64,000 nucleotides of DNA from Streptococcus sp. 596553 (lineage in GTDB: Bacteria; Bacillota; Bacilli; Lactobacillales; Streptococcaceae), in contig NZ_OXCQ01000005.1 of NCBI RefSeq assembly GCF_900411395.1, forward strand, positions 51,723 through 115,722, written 5' to 3'. Positions 9,410 to 16,852 of the stretch are shown in pieces; position 1 is the stretch's first letter; each line of letters begins with the position of its first letter. A program made the position numbers and the translations under genes. Under the pieces are notes generated by a model. That model saw only the letters and a list, made by a program, of their open reading frames with translations. It had not been told where the DNA came from and did not search any database.

Positions 9410-9979
9410 ATGAAAAAAATAGTTCTTGTTAGTCTAGCTTTCCTTTTTGTCCTGGTTGGTTGCGGACAGAAAAAAGAAACTGGACCAGCTACAAAAACAG
9501 AAAAAGATACGCTTCAGTCGGCATTGCCAGTTATTGAAAATGCCGAGAAGAATACAGTTGTAACCAAGACTTTGGTTTTGCCCAAGTCAGATGATGGCAG
9601 CCAGCAAACTCAAACCATTACATATAAAGACAAGACTTTTTTGAGTCTAACTATCCAACAAAAGCGTCCAGTCTCTGATGAGTTGAAAACTTATATTGAC
9701 CAACACGGAGTGGAAGAAACCCAAAAAGCTCTTCTTGAGGCGGAGGAGAAGGATGAGGCCATCATAGAAGCTCGTAAATTAGCAGGATTTAAGCTTGAAA
9801 CTAAACTATTGAGTGCAACAGAACTTCAAACAACGACTAGTTTTGATTTTCAAGTTTTGGACGTCAAAAAGGCTTCTCAGTTGGAATATCTGAAGAATAT
9901 TGGCTTGGAAAATCTTTTGAAAAATGAACCGAGCAAATATATTTCAGACAGATTGGCAAATGGCGCGACAGAACAATAG
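9410..9979 (+). CDS. DUF1307-like lipoprotein
   Basis: This 189-residue protein starts with a lipoprotein signal (MKKIVLVSLAFLFVLVGCGQ, lipobox LVGC with Cys18), so it should be anchored on the outer face of the membrane. The rest is a soluble, Lys/Glu-rich domain resembling the DUF1307 (YehR-like) group, function unknown. It is separated from spxA by a terminator, and a promoter for the next operon follows it. I recognise no catalytic motif. Confidence 0.75.
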   Translation: MKKIVLVSLAFLFVLVGCGQKKETGPATKTEKDTLQSALPVIENAEKNTVVTKTLVLPKSDDGSQQTQTITYKDKTFLSLTIQQKRPVSDELKTYIDQHGVEETQKALLEAEEKDEAIIEARKLAGFKLETKLLSATELQTTTSFDFQVLDVKKASQLEYLKNIGLENLLKNEPSKYISDRLANGATEQ

Positions 9980-10006
9980 AAAATCCAAATAAATAGACTG
10001 CCTGAA

Positions 10007-10035
10007 TTGTAGAACGTAAGGAATTATGCTATAAT
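10007..10035 (+). promoter_or_regulatory. Promoter of ireB-ruvX-DUF1292
   Basis: TTGTAG (10007-10012), a 17-bp spacer and TGC-TATAAT (-10 at 10030-10035) form a good SigA promoter with an extended -10. Confidence 0.75.
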
Positions 10036-10065
10036 GGTACTATTCTAAGGAAAGAGGGTGTTAGA

Positions 10066-10332
10066 ATGGGATTTACTGAAGAAACAGTACGTTTTAAATT
10101 GGACGATTCCAATAAAAAAGAAATTAGCGAAACTTTGACTGATGTCTATGCTTCGTTGAACGATAAGGGCTACAACCCAATTAACCAAATCGTAGGTTAC
10201 GTATTGAGTGGAGACCCTGCCTACGTTCCTCGTTATAATAATGCACGAAATCAAATCCGTAAGTATGAGCGTGATGAAATCGTTGAGGAATTGGTCCGCT
10301 ACTACCTTAAAGGACAAGGAGTCGATCTGTAA
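10066..10332 (+). CDS. ireB: IreB family regulatory phosphoprotein
   Basis: This 88-residue protein is a member of the UPF0297/DUF965 family. The Enterococcus faecalis member, IreB, is phosphorylated by the Ser/Thr kinase IreK and affects cephalosporin resistance. The conserved features [20 protein letters not shown] and the basic [14 protein letters not shown] stretch are clear. Threonines near the N-terminus (TLTD region) are candidate phosphosites. It is first in an operon with ruvX (3 bp away) and the DUF1292 gene, the usual Firmicute arrangement. Confidence 0.9.
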
Positions 10333-10335
10333 CCT

Positions 10336-10755
10336 ATGAGAATTATGGGATTGGACGTCGGTTCAAAAACGGTAGGGGTGGCTATTAGCGATCCGCTCGG
10401 TTTTACAGCTCAAGGGCTTGAAATCATCCAAATCAATGAGGAGCAAGGCCAATTTGGTTTTGAACGCGTTAAGGAATTGGTTGATGCTTACAAGGTGGAA
10501 CGATTTGTAGTGGGCTTGCCTAAAAACATGAACAATACAAGCGGACCGCGCGTGGAAGCTAGTCAAGCCTACGGAGCGAAGTTAGAAGAACTTTTTGGTT
10601 TACCAGTAGACTATCAGGATGAACGCTTGACAACAGTGGCTGCTGAGCGCATGTTGATTGAACAAGCAGATATCAGTCGCAATAAGCGCAAGAAAGTCAT
10701 TGATAAGTTAGCAGCTCAGCTGATTTTACAAAATTATTTAGATAGAAAATTTTAA
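10336..10755 (+). CDS. ruvX: Putative pre-16S rRNA nuclease / Holliday junction resolvase YqgF
   Basis: This 139-residue YqgF-family protein has an RNase H-like fold. E. coli YqgF is tied to 16S rRNA 5' maturation, and a junction-resolvase role (RuvX) has also been proposed. The first acidic residue lies in [13 protein letters not shown], a glycine-rich VGLPKN strand follows, and the DERLTT segment carries later catalytic residues. The length is typical. The start lies 3 bp after ireB with AGGAG overlapping the end of ireB, so translation is probably coupled. Confidence 0.92.
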   Translation: MRIMGLDVGSKTVGVAISDPLGFTAQGLEIIQINEEQGQFGFERVKELVDAYKVERFVVGLPKNMNNTSGPRVEASQAYGAKLEELFGLPVDYQDERLTTVAAERMLIEQADISRNKRKKVIDKLAAQLILQNYLDRKF

Positions 10756-10770
10756 TATAAAGGAGAGGCT

Positions 10771-11076
10771 ATGTCACACGATCATAACCACGACCACGAA
10801 GAACGTGAACTCATCACACTAGTAGATGAACAAGGAAATGAAACCTTGTTTGAAATCCTTTTGACGATTGACGGAAAAGAAGAATTTGGTAAAAACTATG
10901 TTCTTCTAGTACCAGTTAACGCAGAAGAAGACGAAGACGGACAAGTTGAAATCCAAGCTTACTCATTCATCGAAAACGAAGATGGAACAGAAGGCGAATT
11001 GCAACCAATCCCAGAAGACTCAGAAGACGAATGGAACATGATTGAAGAAGTCTTCAATAGCTTTATGGAGGAGTAA
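10771..11076 (+). CDS. DUF1292 family acidic protein
   Basis: This 101-residue, very acidic protein belongs to the DUF1292 (UPF0473) family. Its N-terminus is His-rich ([13 protein letters not shown]), which could bind metal, although this is only an inference. It is the last gene of the ireB-ruvX unit. Its stop codon lies inside the 5' arm of a perfect A/T-flanked hairpin that looks like the operon terminator. No function is established to my knowledge. Confidence 0.88.
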   Translation: MSHDHNHDHEERELITLVDEQGNETLFEILLTIDGKEEFGKNYVLLVPVNAEEDEDGQVEIQAYSFIENEDGTEGELQPIPEDSEDEWNMIEEVFNSFMEE

Positions 11077-11250
11077 AAATATCCGGGGGATATTTTTACT
11101 CCAACTCCCAGAAATTGGGAAGAGTTGGAACGTCCGGGGGACGTTTTTAGCCCAGCTCCTTGAAATAAGAGAGAGCTGGTAAGTCTGGGAGACTGTATCA
11201 GCCCAGTTCCTTTAAATAAGGGAGAACTGGTAAGTCTGGGGACGTTTTTA
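11075..11250 (+). repeat. 51-bp tandem repeat of paired hairpins
   Basis: Units with an exact 51-bp period are seen at 11083, 11134, 11185 and 11236 (the position of the c(c/t)ggg core). Each full unit has a short hairpin around a GGG loop, flanked by A and T runs, then a longer CCAGCTC/GAGCTGG-type hairpin. The first hairpin (AAAAATATCC/GGATATTTTT) overlaps the DUF1292 stop codon and is a good terminator. Arms differ between units but keep pairing, for example CCAACTC/GAGTTGG, CCAGCTC/GAGCTGG and CCAGTTC/GAACTGG. Unit 4 is truncated. The rest of the gap to folC (11251-11378) holds only a weak GAGG/CCTC hairpin with a T run near 11297-11328. Confidence 0.8.
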
Positions 11251-11384
11251 TCCCACGTTAATATTTATAGTAGCTAGTTATTAGCTAACCAGGTAAGAGG
11301 TTGGGACGAAAATTCTGGCCTCGTTTTTTGTTATCTGCGGAATTTTGCTAGGTAATTGATCAGACTTTTGTCAAGGAGATGTGT

Positions 11385-12635
11385 ATGTTTGAAGTAGAAG
11401 AATGGCTTCATAGTAGGATTGGTTTGAATTTTCGATCAGGTTTGGGCCGAATGCAGCAAGCGGTGGATTTGTTAGGGAATCCTGAGAAGTCTTATCCTAT
11501 TATCCATGTAACAGGTACTAATGGAAAAGGTTCTACCATTGCTTTCATGAGGGAATTATTTATGGGACATGGCAAAAAAGTTGCGACCTTTACCTCCCCT
11601 CATATCATCTCTATCAATGATCGAATCTGCATTAATGGACAACCTATAGCAGACGCAGACTTTATCCGCTTATCTGAGGAAGTCAAGGAGATGGAAAAGA
11701 CGCTTTTGCAAACCCATGACCAGTTGTCCTTTTTTGAATTGCTGACCCTGATTGCTTTTCTCTACTTTAGGGAGCAAGAGGTGGATTTGGTTTTACTAGA
11801 AGTGGGAATTGGTGGCTTACTTGACACAACCAATGTGGTAACTGGAGAGATTGCTGTCATCACCTCCATCGGACTTGACCATCAGGAGACTCTGGGTGAC
11901 AGTATAGCAGCAATTGCAGAGCAGAAAGCTGGTATTTTTAAGGCTGGTAAAAAGGCAGTGATTGCGAAATTGCCTCCAGAAGCTAGACTTGTCTGTCAGA
12001 AAAAAGCAGACTCTTTAGCTGTTGACCTTTATCAGGCAGGTCAGAATTTTTCAATGCTGAATGGGGATTTTTCAAGCTCTTTGGCTAACCTTTCACAGTT
12101 GAAAATAGGTTTAGAAGGAGCTTATCAGCAGGAAAATGCGGCCTTGGCGTTGCAAACGTTTCTTCTTTTTATGGGAGAAAGAAAGGAAACTGTTGATGAA
12201 CAGGCTGTAAGACAGTCCTTGGAGCAGACCCATTGGGCTGGTCGTTTGGAGCGCATTCGTCCTCAGATTTACTTGGACGGTGCCCATAACCTCCCTGCCT
12301 TGACTCGCTTGGTTGAATTTATCAAAGAAAAAGAGCAGGAAGGCTATCGACCTCAAATCCTCTTTGGAGCCTTGAAACGGAAGGATTATCAAGGAATGTT
12401 GGGTTATCTGACTGAGAATTTGCCTCAGGTGGAACTCAAGGTGACTGGTTTTGACTATCAAGGTTCTCTGGACGAGACAGATGTAACAGGTTACCATGTA
12501 ATTCCCTCTTACAGAGAATTTATTAGCGATTTTGAAGAAAGAGCAGATACGCAAGACTTGTTATTCATTACAGGGTCTCTCTATTTTATCTCAGAAGTAC
12601 GGAGCAACATACTGGGGTATGAGCAGATAAATTGA
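11385..12635 (+). CDS. folC: Folylpolyglutamate synthase / dihydrofolate synthase
   Basis: This 416-residue FolC-family ligase adds glutamate to folates, and often also makes dihydrofolate from dihydropteroate. The ATP-binding loop VTGTNGKGST is near residue 45, and the family segments SFFELLT, LEVGIGGLLDTTN and DGAHN follow. Mur-ligase-like central and C-terminal domains are present. I chose the ATG at 11385, because the one at 11379 overlaps the AAGGAG ribosome site that serves 11385. The stop overlaps the -35 box of the next gene's promoter. Confidence 0.92.
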   Translation: MFEVEEWLHSRIGLNFRSGLGRMQQAVDLLGNPEKSYPIIHVTGTNGKGSTIAFMRELFMGHGKKVATFTSPHIISINDRICINGQPIADADFIRLSEEVKEMEKTLLQTHDQLSFFELLTLIAFLYFREQEVDLVLLEVGIGGLLDTTNVVTGEIAVITSIGLDHQETLGDSIAAIAEQKAGIFKAGKKAVIAKLPPEARLVCQKKADSLAVDLYQAGQNFSMLNGDFSSSLANLSQLKIGLEGAYQQENAALALQTFLLFMGERKETVDEQAVRQSLEQTHWAGRLERIRPQIYLDGAHNLPALTRLVEFIKEKEQEGYRPQILFGALKRKDYQGMLGYLTENLPQVELKVTGFDYQGSLDETDVTGYHVIPSYREFISDFEERADTQDLLFITGSLYFISEVRSNILGYEQIN

Positions 12636-12660
12636 CCACCTTTTTTGAACTTGTTATACT
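12632..12660 (+). promoter_or_regulatory. Promoter of small lipoprotein gene
   Basis: TTGACC (12632-12637), a 17-bp spacer and TATACT (12655-12660) form a strong promoter. The -35 overlaps the folC stop codon. Confidence 0.75.
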
Positions 12661-12723
12661 AGGGGAATTGCTGACTAAGGAAAAATCTTTTTCTCTAGCA
12701 TGGCAAGAGAAAGGACATTTATT

Positions 12724-13155
12724 ATGACATTCAAAACAGCAGCACTTTCTATTGTTTCTTTAGCGAGTGTATCTTTGCTAGTTGCTTGTTCCCAAAGAAC
12801 ACAACCAGTTCAACAGCCTGCTCAACAGAATACCAATACTGCAAATGCAGGAGGTAACCAAAATCAAGCGGCTCCAGTACAAAACCAACCTGTTGCTCAA
12901 CCGACTGATATTGATGGGACTTATACAGGCCAAGATGACGGAGACCGTATCACTTTAGTGGTCACTGGAACGACTGGTACATGGACTGAGCTTGAATCTG
13001 ACGGGGATCAGAAAGTCAAACAGGTCACATTTGATGCAGCAAATCAACGCATGATTATTGGCGATGATGTCAAAATTTACACTGTAAACGGTAATCAAAT
13101 CATCGTAGGTGATATGGATAGAGACCCATCGAACCAAATCGTTTTAACTAAATAA
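12724..13155 (+). CDS. Small secreted lipoprotein, unknown function
   Basis: This 143-residue protein has a lipoprotein signal ending in LLVAC (Cys21). A Gln/Asn/Pro/Ala-rich linker (about residues 22-60) would span the cell wall. A C-terminal beta-rich domain of about 80 residues begins at DIDGTYTGQDDGDR. I chose the ATG at 12724 (MTFKTAAL), with AAAGGA eight bases upstream, over a 24-bp upstream ATG that would spoil the signal peptide. The gene is monocistronic, flanked by its own promoter and terminator. I recognise no characterised family. Confidence 0.8.
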   Translation: MTFKTAALSIVSLASVSLLVACSQRTQPVQQPAQQNTNTANAGGNQNQAAPVQNQPVAQPTDIDGTYTGQDDGDRITLVVTGTTGTWTELESDGDQKVKQVTFDAANQRMIIGDDVKIYTVNGNQIIVGDMDRDPSNQIVLTK

Positions 13156-13170
13156 GACTATGCAAGTAGG

Positions 13171-13197
13171 AAGGGCTGGATTTTTCAGCCTTTTTAC
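13171..13197 (+). terminator. Terminator of small lipoprotein gene
   Basis: A GGCTG/CAGCC stem extended by A-T and G-T pairs encloses a T-rich loop and is followed by five T residues. Confidence 0.85.
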
Positions 13198-13224
13198 TTT
13201 TACCTAGAAAATAATCATAAATAC

Positions 13225-13254
13225 TTGCCTTCTGTCGAATACCTGAGTTATACT
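13225..13254 (+). promoter_or_regulatory. Promoter upstream of BOX and cls
   Basis: TTGCCT (13225-13230), an 18-bp spacer and TATACT (13249-13254) form a plausible promoter. A transcript from here would carry the whole BOX element in the cls leader. Confidence 0.6.
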
Positions 13255-13281
13255 AGTATCAATTACTTGTTTTTAGCATTC

Positions 13282-13386
13282 ATACTCTTCGAAAATCAAA
13301 TTCAAACCGCGTCAACGTCGCCTTGCCGTACTCAAGTACAGCCTGCGGCTAGTTTCCTAGTTTGCTCTTTGATTTTCATTGAGTAT
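13282..13386 (+). repeat. BOX element, boxA-boxC (no boxB)
   Basis: The element runs from ATACTCTTCGAAAATC to GATTTTCATTGAGTAT, with complementary ends. It carries the boxA core (CGTCGCCTTGCCGTA) and the boxC core (CCTGCGGCTAGTTTCCTAG). BoxB is absent. It sits 20 bp upstream of the cls start, so the BOX RNA hairpin would be in the cls 5' untranslated region. Confidence 0.92.
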
Positions 13387-13406
13387 CAAAATATCAAGGA
13401 GGGGAT

Positions 13407-14939
13407 ATGAAATATAGAAAATTTCAATTATTGATGTCCAAGTATGGCTTTAGTATTTCGATTATGTTACTTGAACTTTGTCTGGTTTTTGGTCTCTTTC
13501 TTTATTTAGGACGCATGGCTCCCATTTTATGGATTACTGTCCTCATTCTACTGAGTATCATCACAATCATTTCGATAGTCAACCGTAATACGACTCCTGA
13601 GAATAAGGTAACCTGGTTGTTAGTAGCCTTTGTACCAGTATTTGGGCCCTTGCTCTATCTGATGTTTGGTGAGAGGCGATTGTCCAAAAAAGAAATCAAA
13701 CAACTGAAGAAGCTAGGCTCCATGCATTTCCAAGAAGCAAATAGCCAGTTACTAAAAGAGGAATTAAAAGAAAGTGATAAGGCGGCATATGGCGTCATCA
13801 AGTCCTTATTGAGTATGGATACCAATGCTGACATCTATGATCAAACTGCCTCTACATTTTTTCCTAACGGAGAAGCTATGTGGAAAAAGATGGTAGAAGA
13901 TCTTAAAAAGGCTGAGAAATTTATCTTCTTGGAATATTACATTATAGAAGAAGGTTTGATGTGGAATCGTATTCTAGAAATCTTGGAGCAAAAGGTCGCT
14001 CAAGGCATTGAAGTTAAACTGCTCTATGATGATATTGGCTGTATGGCTACTTTAACAGGAGATTATGCACATCGACTTCGTCAGCTAGGCATCGAGGCCC
14101 ATAAATTCAATAAAGTTATTCCTCGTTTGACAGTGGCCTATAATAACAGAGATCATAGAAAAATATTGATTGTTGATGGTCAGATAGCCTATACTGGTGG
14201 GGTCAATCTGGCAGATGAGTACATTAACCACGTCGAGAGATTTGGTTATTGGAAGGATAGTGGAATTCGCTTAGACGGACTAGCAGTAAAAGCCCTGACA
14301 CGCTTGTTTTTAACCACTTGGTACATCAATCGAGGAGAGATTAGTGATTTTGATCAATATCATTTAGAAAATCATTCTATCCCAAGTGACGGTTTAACCA
14401 TTCCATACGGAAGTGGACCCAAGCCAATTTTTCGAACGCAGGTAGGGAAAAAGGTTTATCAGAGTTTGATCAATCAAGCAACTGAATCGGTTTATATTAC
14501 TACACCTTATTTGATCATAGATTATGATTTAACGGAGACAATCAAAAATGCTGCTATGAGAGGGGTCGATGTTCGGATTGTCACCCCTTACATACCAGAT
14601 AAGAAGTTCATTCAGTTAGTCACAAGAGGGGCTTATCCAGACCTTCTTTCTGCTGGAGTTCGGATTTATGAGTATAGTCCAGGTTTTATTCATAGTAAGC
14701 AGATGTTGGTAGACGAAGATTTTGCGGTGGTGGGGACAATCAATCTCGACTACCGAAGCTTGGTACACCATTATGAAAATGCAGTCTTACTCTATAAAAC
14801 TCCTTCTATAATGGAAATCGCCCGAGATTTTCAAAATATATTTGCAGATTCTCAGGAAGTTTATCCCCATTCTATCAAAACGAGCTGGTATCAAAAGCTT
14901 GTAAAAGAAATCGCCCAGTTATTCGCCCCTATCTTATAA
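13407..14939 (+). CDS. cls: Cardiolipin synthase
   Basis: This 510-residue membrane enzyme joins two phosphatidylglycerol molecules to form cardiolipin. Two N-terminal membrane helices (about residues 13-32 and 37-58) precede the phospholipase-D catalytic region. The two HxK motifs are visible as HRKILIVDG with a downstream GGVN, and HSKQMLVDE with GTINLD. The length fits bacterial ClsA-type enzymes. The ribosome site AAGGAGG precedes the ATG. A BOX element lies directly upstream and a terminator directly downstream. Confidence 0.93.
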   Translation: MKYRKFQLLMSKYGFSISIMLLELCLVFGLFLYLGRMAPILWITVLILLSIITIISIVNRNTTPENKVTWLLVAFVPVFGPLLYLMFGERRLSKKEIKQLKKLGSMHFQEANSQLLKEELKESDKAAYGVIKSLLSMDTNADIYDQTASTFFPNGEAMWKKMVEDLKKAEKFIFLEYYIIEEGLMWNRILEILEQKVAQGIEVKLLYDDIGCMATLTGDYAHRLRQLGIEAHKFNKVIPRLTVAYNNRDHRKILIVDGQIAYTGGVNLADEYINHVERFGYWKDSGIRLDGLAVKALTRLFLTTWYINRGEISDFDQYHLENHSIPSDGLTIPYGSGPKPIFRTQVGKKVYQSLINQATESVYITTPYLIIDYDLTETIKNAAMRGVDVRIVTPYIPDKKFIQLVTRGAYPDLLSAGVRIYEYSPGFIHSKQMLVDEDFAVVGTINLDYRSLVHHYENAVLLYKTPSIMEIARDFQNIFADSQEVYPHSIKTSWYQKLVKEIAQLFAPIL

Positions 14940-14946
14940 GAAGTCT

Positions 14947-14977
14947 AGGACTGAGGATACAAACCAGTCCTCTTTTT
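14947..14977 (+). terminator. cls terminator
   Basis: AGGACTG (14947-14953) pairs with CAGTCCT (14965-14971), followed by a T run. The T run also forms part of the T-rich flank of the combox just downstream. Confidence 0.85.
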
Positions 14978-14994
14978 CTTGCTTTTTACGAATA
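14972..14994 (+). promoter_or_regulatory. Combox (ComX/SigX promoter)
   Basis: The octamer TACGAATA (14987-14994), preceded by a T-rich tract, matches the cin-box/combox used by the competence sigma factor ComX. It lies 20 bp before a small ORF with a good ribosome site. In pneumococcus I recall the two genes upstream of nrdD being late competence genes, one named ccs4. Confidence 0.85.
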
Positions 14995-15014
14995 GAAAGA
15001 TATAGGGAGGGACG

Positions 15015-15158
15015 ATGCTGACTCAGAAAGAAATAAACTATATCCTGACATTCAAACAGACACATTTACACCGCTTTCGAGAAATTGAAACCTTTGTGAA
15101 ACTATGCAAAAAATCACTCAAACAGCCATCGCAAGCTGACAATCCTAGGACTTTTTGA
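15015..15158 (+). CDS. Small competence-induced protein (47 aa)
   Basis: This 47-codon ORF starts MLTQKEINYI and ends NPRTF. It is preceded by AGGGAGGG and sits 20 bp downstream of a combox, so it should be expressed in late competence. The product is basic and probably helical, with no signal peptide or membrane segment. By position it probably corresponds to the pneumococcal competence-induced gene ccs4, or to its small neighbour; I cannot decide from sequence. It overlaps a second, SigA-type promoter for the downstream membrane protein. Confidence 0.65.
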   Translation: MLTQKEINYILTFKQTHLHRFREIETFVKLCKKSLKQPSQADNPRTF

Positions 15159-15164
15159 TATACT
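15136..15164 (+). promoter_or_regulatory. SigA promoter for membrane protein gene
   Basis: CTGACA (15136-15141), a 17-bp spacer and TATACT (15159-15164) overlap the end of the small ORF. The membrane protein could therefore be made at a basal level as well as during competence. Confidence 0.65.
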
Positions 15165-15194
15165 AAGACAGATAAATTGAATAGGAGAAACGAT

Positions 15195-16733
15195 ATGAGT
15201 GTGTATGGTAGAGTAGAAGAAGTTCATCAGGAGAATCGTGAACCTCTAGAATACCAAATCGAACAAGAATCGCATCATCGTGAATCAAGTCGTCTTCCTT
15301 TGGTGAAAATTTTACTATGGAGTACGCTTGTAACGGGGATAACTCTAGGAGTACCGCTATTACTCGATTTAATGAGTGCACAAGAAGTGCAGGATTTTTA
15401 TGCAGGTTGGGCGCTTCATCAGGCAGGGAAAATTTACAGCGACTATTATGGAAGTCAAGGTTTGCTTTATTATTTGCTGACTTACGTGACTCAGGGCGGA
15501 TTTTTCTTTGCTATCTTTGAGTGGTTAGCCTTGGTAGCAGGAGGATTTTTCCTTTTTAGATCAGCGGACACCTTGACAGAGCAAGGAGACCAAGCTGGAC
15601 AAGTGGTGACTATTTTTTACATGCTAGTTACAGGTCTTGCTTTTGGTGGAGGTTATGCGACTCTTTTAGCGCTTCCTTTCTTATTCGCGGCCTTTAGTTT
15701 AGTTGCGGCTTATCTAAGCAATCCAAGCCATGATAAGGGATTTGTACGGATTGGGCTAGCTTTGGCAGGCGGATTTTTCTTTGCTCCCTTGGCATCGCTT
15801 CTGTTTATTGCAGTAGTGAGTTTAGGTTTGTTGGTCTTTAACCTTGGGCATAGACGCTTTACGCATGGGTTTTATCAGTTTCTTGCAGTGGCTTTAGGTT
15901 TTTCACTGGTCTTTTATCCAACTGCCTACTATAGTGTTGCAACAGGAAGTTTTGGGGATGCCATTAGTGGTATTCGTTATCCTATTGACAGTATTCGCTT
16001 TGATTTCACTTCTAAAATTTTAGAGAATATGGCTTTTTATGGCTTGTTGTCCCTTGGTTTGGGATTTGTAGTTTGTATCTTTTTAGGTCTCTTTCAATCC
16101 AAACCTTCTAAACTATACGTCATTTCGGTTCCTGCAAGTTTTGTGACAATTTTAGGTTTGATTTTGCTTTTCTTTTCACAAGAGCCTCTGCACGCTTCTT
16201 ATTTGATGGTCGTCTTCCCTGTTTTCCTACTTTTATTGGTAACCAATATTAAGAGTCAACAGAGGGGGCGTAGTGTTAGAAGAAGACGAAGAGAAACGCC
16301 AGTTAGCCTATGGAGTCGTTTCTTCAAAGGAAATCTATATCTGCCAGTTTTAGGGCTTGTCTATCTTTTGTCTATTCCTTTTTTGATGAAGTTTGTCCTT
16401 TATCCGGTACCTTATCAAGAACGTGATCGTCTTGCTGATTTGGTAAAAGAGGAGACAAATACGGAAGATGCTATCTATGCATGGGATGATACTGCGACTC
16501 TTTATCGTAAGAGTGAGCGTTTGTCGCCATCGGCTATTTTGTCCCCGATGTATTATACAGCAACTGAGGAAAACCGGAATAAGCTACTTAATGACTTGAA
16601 AGAAAAACAACCTAAGGTGATTGTGGTAAATGACAAGGTGCCAGTCTGGTCTGAAGTAGAAACAATCTTGAAAGAAAATTACCAACCAGTAAAGACGGAT
16701 TACTCAGAGTTTAAAGTCTATAAAATCAAATAA
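15195..16733 (+). CDS. Polytopic membrane protein, unknown function
   Basis: This 512-residue protein has about 9-10 hydrophobic segments between residues 35 and 400 and a C-terminal extracellular-type domain of about 105 residues. The layout resembles GT-C-fold glycosyltransferases or related envelope proteins, but I see no diagnostic motif. A strongly basic cytoplasmic stretch (RGRSVRRRRRE) sits near residue 360. I chose the ATG at 15195 (MSVYGRVEE), with AGGAGA at proper distance, over an upstream TTG. It can be transcribed from the combox as well as from its own promoter. Gene order suggests it is the pneumococcal late-competence gene next to nrdD. Confidence 0.75.
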   Translation: MSVYGRVEEVHQENREPLEYQIEQESHHRESSRLPLVKILLWSTLVTGITLGVPLLLDLMSAQEVQDFYAGWALHQAGKIYSDYYGSQGLLYYLLTYVTQGGFFFAIFEWLALVAGGFFLFRSADTLTEQGDQAGQVVTIFYMLVTGLAFGGGYATLLALPFLFAAFSLVAAYLSNPSHDKGFVRIGLALAGGFFFAPLASLLFIAVVSLGLLVFNLGHRRFTHGFYQFLAVALGFSLVFYPTAYYSVATGSFGDAISGIRYPIDSIRFDFTSKILENMAFYGLLSLGLGFVVCIFLGLFQSKPSKLYVISVPASFVTILGLILLFFSQEPLHASYLMVVFPVFLLLLVTNIKSQQRGRSVRRRRRETPVSLWSRFFKGNLYLPVLGLVYLLSIPFLMKFVLYPVPYQERDRLADLVKEETNTEDAIYAWDDTATLYRKSERLSPSAILSPMYYTATEENRNKLLNDLKEKQPKVIVVNDKVPVWSEVETILKENYQPVKTDYSEFKVYKIK

Positions 16734-16735
16734 CC

Positions 16736-16798
16736 AAATCAATATCTTGTGTATTTTTAAAAATTTTAGGATTTTTAACACAAGATATTGATTTTTCT
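16736..16798 (+). terminator. Terminator with 17-bp perfect stem
   Basis: The arms 16736-16752 and 16778-16794 are perfect inverted repeats (17 bp), followed by a T run. It ends the membrane-protein transcript. Each arm also resembles an NrdR operator. Confidence 0.85.
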
Positions 16799-16815
16799 TT
16801 TTAGAGTGGTATAAT
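16737..16815 (+). promoter_or_regulatory. nrdD promoter with two NrdR-like boxes
   Basis: TTGATT (16788-16793), a 16-bp spacer and TGG-TATAAT (-10 at 16810-16815) form the nrdD promoter. The 16-mer at 16778-16793 (ACACAAGATATTGATT) matches the NrdR box consensus at about 13 of 16 positions, and its exact inverse lies at 16737-16752. Centre-to-centre spacing is 41 bp, close to four helical turns, and box 2 covers the -35. NrdR represses ribonucleotide reductase genes in many bacteria. Confidence 0.6.
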
Positions 16816-16852
16816 ACTTTTTAGAAAGAACATTTTAGAAAAGAGTATGCAT

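Noticed and set aside
11075..11250. CRISPR array
   Set aside because: The 51-bp periodicity has no conserved repeat with unique spacers; the whole unit repeats with drifting hairpin arms.
13225..13410. 61-codon ORF before cls
   Set aside because: It is made up mostly of BOX sequence and promoter DNA and has no homology-like features.
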